From positions 1,364,001-1,428,000 of the forward strand of contig CAWUFC020000001.1 in the NCBI GenBank assembly GCA_963921335.3: a stretch of 64,000 nucleotides of DNA. The letters are read 5' to 3'. Under the pieces are notes generated by a model. That model worked only from the letters and a program-made list of their open reading frames with translations. It did not search any database and was not told where the DNA came from. Below, in pieces: positions 63,501 to 64,000 of this stretch (positions within the stretch are counted from its first letter, which is position 1; every line of letters begins with the position of its first letter). Position numbers and translations under genes: made by a program. The DNA is from CAWUFC02 sp963921335. GTDB lineage: Bacteria; Pseudomonadota; Gammaproteobacteria; Pseudomonadales; Halieaceae.

Positions 63501-63677
63501 CTAGTGTCGTTGCCCAGCTTGCGCCTGATCCAGCAGTCGCCTGCCCATGGGGTGTTCGCCAATCCGGGCTTTGGCGTCGGATTGCACTTGCTCACCTCTC
63601 GCCACCAATTCTTTGAAAAGATTTTGAAGGTATTCGATGCGGGCGCGTAGTCGCTGGCACAGTGTTTGTTGATTCAT
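63501..63677 (-). CDS. Small phasin-like protein (58 aa)
   Basis: A frame from the ATG at 63677 gives 58 residues: MNQQTLCQRLRARIEYLQN, then LFKELVARGEQVQSDAKAR, and GEHPMGRRLLDQAQ. The middle resembles LFKDLVAKGEALEDEVKE in the next gene, the phasin. It looks like a helical protein. A strong terminator lies 56 bp after the stop, which supports a separate transcript. No clear ribosome-binding site is visible. In the 63373-63872 gap this and the terminator are the only features I can support; 63678-63872 should hold promoters for both directions but I see no clear boxes. Confidence 0.55.
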   Translation of the reverse strand: MNQQTLCQRLRARIEYLQNLFKELVARGEQVQSDAKARIGEHPMGRRLLDQAQAGQRH

Positions 63678-63872
63678 GCTGGCAGGTTACTGACAGCTAT
63701 TAGAAAGCGCATACTAAAAACGCTCGCGTTCGGCATCTTTTGCCATTGGTATCTAATTTGAATAAAGTTCAAAAAATTGTACCTGCGTCGATATCCTCGC
63801 TTGCCTCTTTTGAGAAGCGCTGCGTATAGTGTTTACCAGCTTCGTTCTATCTCCCTAAGGAAATTCCCGTTT

Positions 63873-64000
63873 ATGAGTGCCTCCCCAACTGTAGCCCGGC
63901 CGTCGCTGTGGCAATCCGCGTTTGAGTTTCGTGCCCTGTTTGAGGTGATGTCCCTGCTACCGGCTCGCCCCATGCTGGATCTGGCGCCAAAAGGAGAGGG
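63873..64000 (+). CDS. Probable alpha/beta hydrolase, N-terminal part (cut by window edge)
   Basis: From an ATG at 63873 (AAGGAA about 11 nt upstream) 42 codons run to the edge. The peptide has LWQSAFEFRALFEVMSLLP and ARPMLDLAPKGEG. I recall a family of alpha/beta hydrolases in which such a start is followed by HPVLVLPGF, but that part is outside the window. If true, it could act on lipids or polyhydroxyalkanoate-related esters. The assignment is weak. Confidence 0.5.
   Translation, partial: MSASPTVARPSLWQSAFEFRALFEVMSLLPARPMLDLAPKGE

Overview
The window looks like chromosomal DNA of a marine-type gammaproteobacterium related to Pseudomonas, most likely in the Cellvibrionales (Halieaceae-like). 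I base this on the Pseudomonas-type gene order dksA-gluQRS-cbrX-cbrA-cbrB-[crcZ]-pcnB-folK-(kinase)-panB-panC, the PhaD/phasin locus, Rsd/AlgQ, YheS plus its TIGR02444 neighbour, a PPi-dependent phosphofructokinase with a membrane pyrophosphatase, DnaE2, and a 3-ketosteroid-dehydrogenase-type flavoprotein. This placement is inference from content; no rRNA, tRNA or marker phylogeny is available here.

Layout. 1-11.6 kb (minus strand): the start of acs, then panC, panB, a deoxynucleoside kinase, folK, pcnB, a 0.7 kb AT-rich interval holding what I read as a CrcZ-type regulatory RNA behind a sigma-54 promoter, the CbrB/CbrA two-component system with an overlapping 58-aa CbrX-like membrane protein, gluQRS and dksA. 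11.8-16.4 kb (plus): aminotransferase, sfsA, an M15-like peptidase and a K+-dependent-type membrane pyrophosphatase. 16.4-24.6 kb: ArsC-like reductase, FAD dehydrogenase, PPi-PFK, mpl, an RND/MMPL exporter and a LON-domain protein. 24.6-28.3 kb: a LuxR-type response regulator, a broken 7TM sensor kinase and a secreted DUF4214 protein. 28.3-38.8 kb: rnt, pyrC, argG, a LytTR/LytS-type two-component pair, a solute-binding protein, a LysR regulator and LexA-controlled dnaE2. 38.8-51.2 kb: a broken VOC gene, an AlkD-like protein, DUF1214, GNAT, DUF3291, carbonic anhydrase, yheS, a TIGR02444 protein, ParA, DUF4124, an FKBP lipoprotein, rsd, acpH, gshA and an APH-type kinase. 51.4-64 kb: DUF4399, a frameshifted pilU-like gene, a zinc-ribbon/VWA/MoxR group interrupted by a TonB-dependent receptor, moaA, a DASS transporter, a pilin, a peroxiredoxin, a methyltransferase, phaD, a phasin and the start of a probable alpha/beta hydrolase.

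How the parts fit. The most informative locus is cbrX-cbrA-cbrB plus the downstream RNA. In Pseudomonas, phosphorylated CbrB with sigma-54 drives CrcZ, an RNA whose A-rich AANAANAA motifs take Hfq/Crc off catabolic mRNAs. Here the same position holds a GG-N10-GC promoter about 140 bp after cbrB and a roughly 400-nt A-rich RNA built of two similar units, each with AANAANAA clusters followed by a GACCTGGAT plus GGGGAA...TTCCCC hairpin. hppA and PPi-PFK lie 4 kb apart and suggest metabolism that saves and reuses pyrophosphate. The phaD-phasin locus suggests polyhydroxyalkanoate storage.

Cautions. Three genes (7TM kinase, VOC, pilU) carry stop codons or single-base frameshifts. Two of the lesions sit in or next to homopolymers, so either sequencing error or true decay is possible. 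I saw no rRNA, tRNA, CRISPR array, insertion sequence or prophage in the window.
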